Assembly (NCBI GenBank): GCA_963377175.1
Contig: CAUJNA010002924.1
Location: 546,468 to 610,467 of the forward strand
Source of the DNA: Effrenium voratum
Lineage: Eukaryota; Sar; Dinophyceae; Suessiales; Symbiodiniaceae
Reading direction: 5' to 3'
DNA length: 64,000 nucleotides
Every line of letters begins with the position of its first letter. The first letter of the stretch is position 1. Positions 63,092 to 64,000 of this stretch are shown in pieces. The notes under the pieces were generated by a model. That model did no database searches. It saw only the letters and a program-made list of their open reading frames with translations, and was not told where the DNA came from. The translations under genes and the position numbers were made by a program.

Positions 63092-63439
63092 GTCGCTACG
63101 AACTACAGGCTGACTCAAGAAGTCTGCGGAGGGTGAAGGAGGTACTTAGGGGTGAACCACCTGTTGCAGCTTTGCCTTTGTACTTGGCCCAAGCTGTCCC
63201 ACACCGTCTTCCACATATTTCAAATATTCAAAGAGCTGCCGGTGAAATCAGCAGCGCGCACGTAGCTTGCTTTGGGTCCTCCTTGAAACAGTAAAACCCT
63301 CAAAAAGGACCGAGCCATACTTCCAGGGGTTGATTCCTTTCCATTCGTTCCCTAGTAGAACTATAGTAGGCAACCAGGGATACCTCCAGGTTTATGCTGG
63401 CTTCCCTGGTTGCCTAATTAGTGGAAAGAGTCTGGAAAT

Positions 63440-63562
63440 GGAAGGTTCCCCGAGCCATATTTGTCGCCAGGCAGCAGCTCGGCATCGAAGGATACCTCCC
63501 CTGCAGTGAACTTCAAGCGCCTGCTGCTCAACGCGACCTCGGTCTTGTTGCGAAAACCCAGC
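63440..63562 (-). CDS. Internal exon, unknown protein
   Basis: Acceptor TGAAG|GCTGGG. The minus frame reads FRNKTEVALSSRRLKFTAGE, VSFDAELLPGDKYGSGN. The pattern of alternating strands with polar turns suggests a beta-rich domain. Strong coding look; no family is recognised. The gene continues to the right of the window. Confidence 0.5.
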
Positions 63563-63917
63563 CTTCAAAGCACAGGCGATGTCCCAACCCCCCCCCCCAA
63601 AAAAAAAAAAACATTTGGTCTGGTGGAAAAGGCGCAACATTTTTAAATGGCCGACTTGTACGCATCCTTTAAAAAAAGCATCAGACTGTCATGCATTCGT
63701 TTGCTCAAGGTTTATGGCCTAGCCATCCTCGCCTCAGTGGAACAGCTTACAACTGCAAGACCATGTCAAAAGAGCGAGAAATGATGATCAGTTCCATTCA
63801 TGTCAGTTCTTCTCGCGCTGCCACCGCACAAATCCACTCATTGCAATGCTGAGCAAGCAAAGGCCTTTTTTGTGGTTGCCGTGGTTCAAACTTGTTCAAA
63901 GTTGCCGGCTCTGGCTT

Positions 63918-64000
63918 TGGCTCTCTTTCTCTCCTTCTCTTGCTCGCTCTTTCTCTTGCTCTCTCTTGCTCTTTCTCTTTCGCTTTCTCTTTCGCTTTGT
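63918..64000. repeat. Pyrimidine-rich (TCTCTTGCTC)n repeat
   Basis: CTCTTTCTCTTGCTCTCTCT units run to the window end. Confidence 0.85.

Noticed and set aside
1..64000. Dinoflagellate spliced-leader relic
   Set aside because: I looked for the conserved end TTGGCTCAAG; only near matches such as TTTGCTCAAGG at 63701 were seen, so no claim is made.
1..64000. CRISPR arrays, bacterial operons, rRNA genes
   Set aside because: Tandem repeats lack unique spacers, no ribosome-binding-site-led gene clusters exist and no rRNA core sequences were recognised.

Overview
The window looks like a piece of a dinoflagellate nuclear genome, most like Symbiodiniaceae or a relative. This is inferred from style, not from a marker gene. 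Coding capacity is scattered in short exons of roughly 60-200 bp. Introns are packed with families of short elements that have terminal inverted repeats. Some candidate introns use GT donors and others would need GA or GC donors. Candidate exons lie on one strand in the left part and on the other strand in the right part, as in unidirectional dinoflagellate gene arrays. No bacterial operons, rRNA, convincing tRNA, CRISPR array or spliced-leader sequence was seen. Many open frames here are chance or antisense frames. The CDS entries are hand-picked exon candidates, not gene models, and need transcript support.

Layout. From 1 to about 17.2 kb the convincing exons read on +: an EF-hand protein tail (0.7-1.9 kb), several unknown exons, a gene at 8.8-10.2 kb interrupted by inverted-repeat elements, a SAP-like exon (12.1 kb), an acidic C-terminus (13.5 kb), and terminal exons at 15.4 and 17.2 kb. 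From about 18.05 to 26.95 kb lies an extremely AT-rich island. It holds a decayed Ty1/copia polymerase region (19.3-20.5 kb), a degenerate AAY trinucleotide tract (21.8-22.25 kb) and a GC-rich satellite of seven 196-bp copies (24.1-25.5 kb) bracketed by a 73-bp direct repeat. From 27.1 kb to the end the convincing exons read on -. Stop codons that could end genes lie at about 27.1, 28.4, 31.2, 33.9, 37.4, 40.0 and 42.9 kb. The island therefore sits where two gene arrays converge.

Between about 48.6 and 59.1 kb the minus strand carries at least nine short exons that encode the same cysteine module, CC-x3-C, usually followed by x4-C and a Gly-aromatic pair. Two further partial modules lie at the ends of this stretch. 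They probably belong to one or a few large modular Cys-rich genes of unknown function.

Dispersed short repeats fall into at least a dozen families, here called A to M, with D' a relative of D. Families A and B carry inverted ends that in several places coincide with usable splice sites, so they look like introners (intron-generating elements). Several families flip orientation together with the inferred gene strand across the AT island, which supports the convergent layout without relying on open frames. A separate 1.8-kb higher-order tandem array with G-run/C-run hairpins lies at 34.4-36.2 kb.
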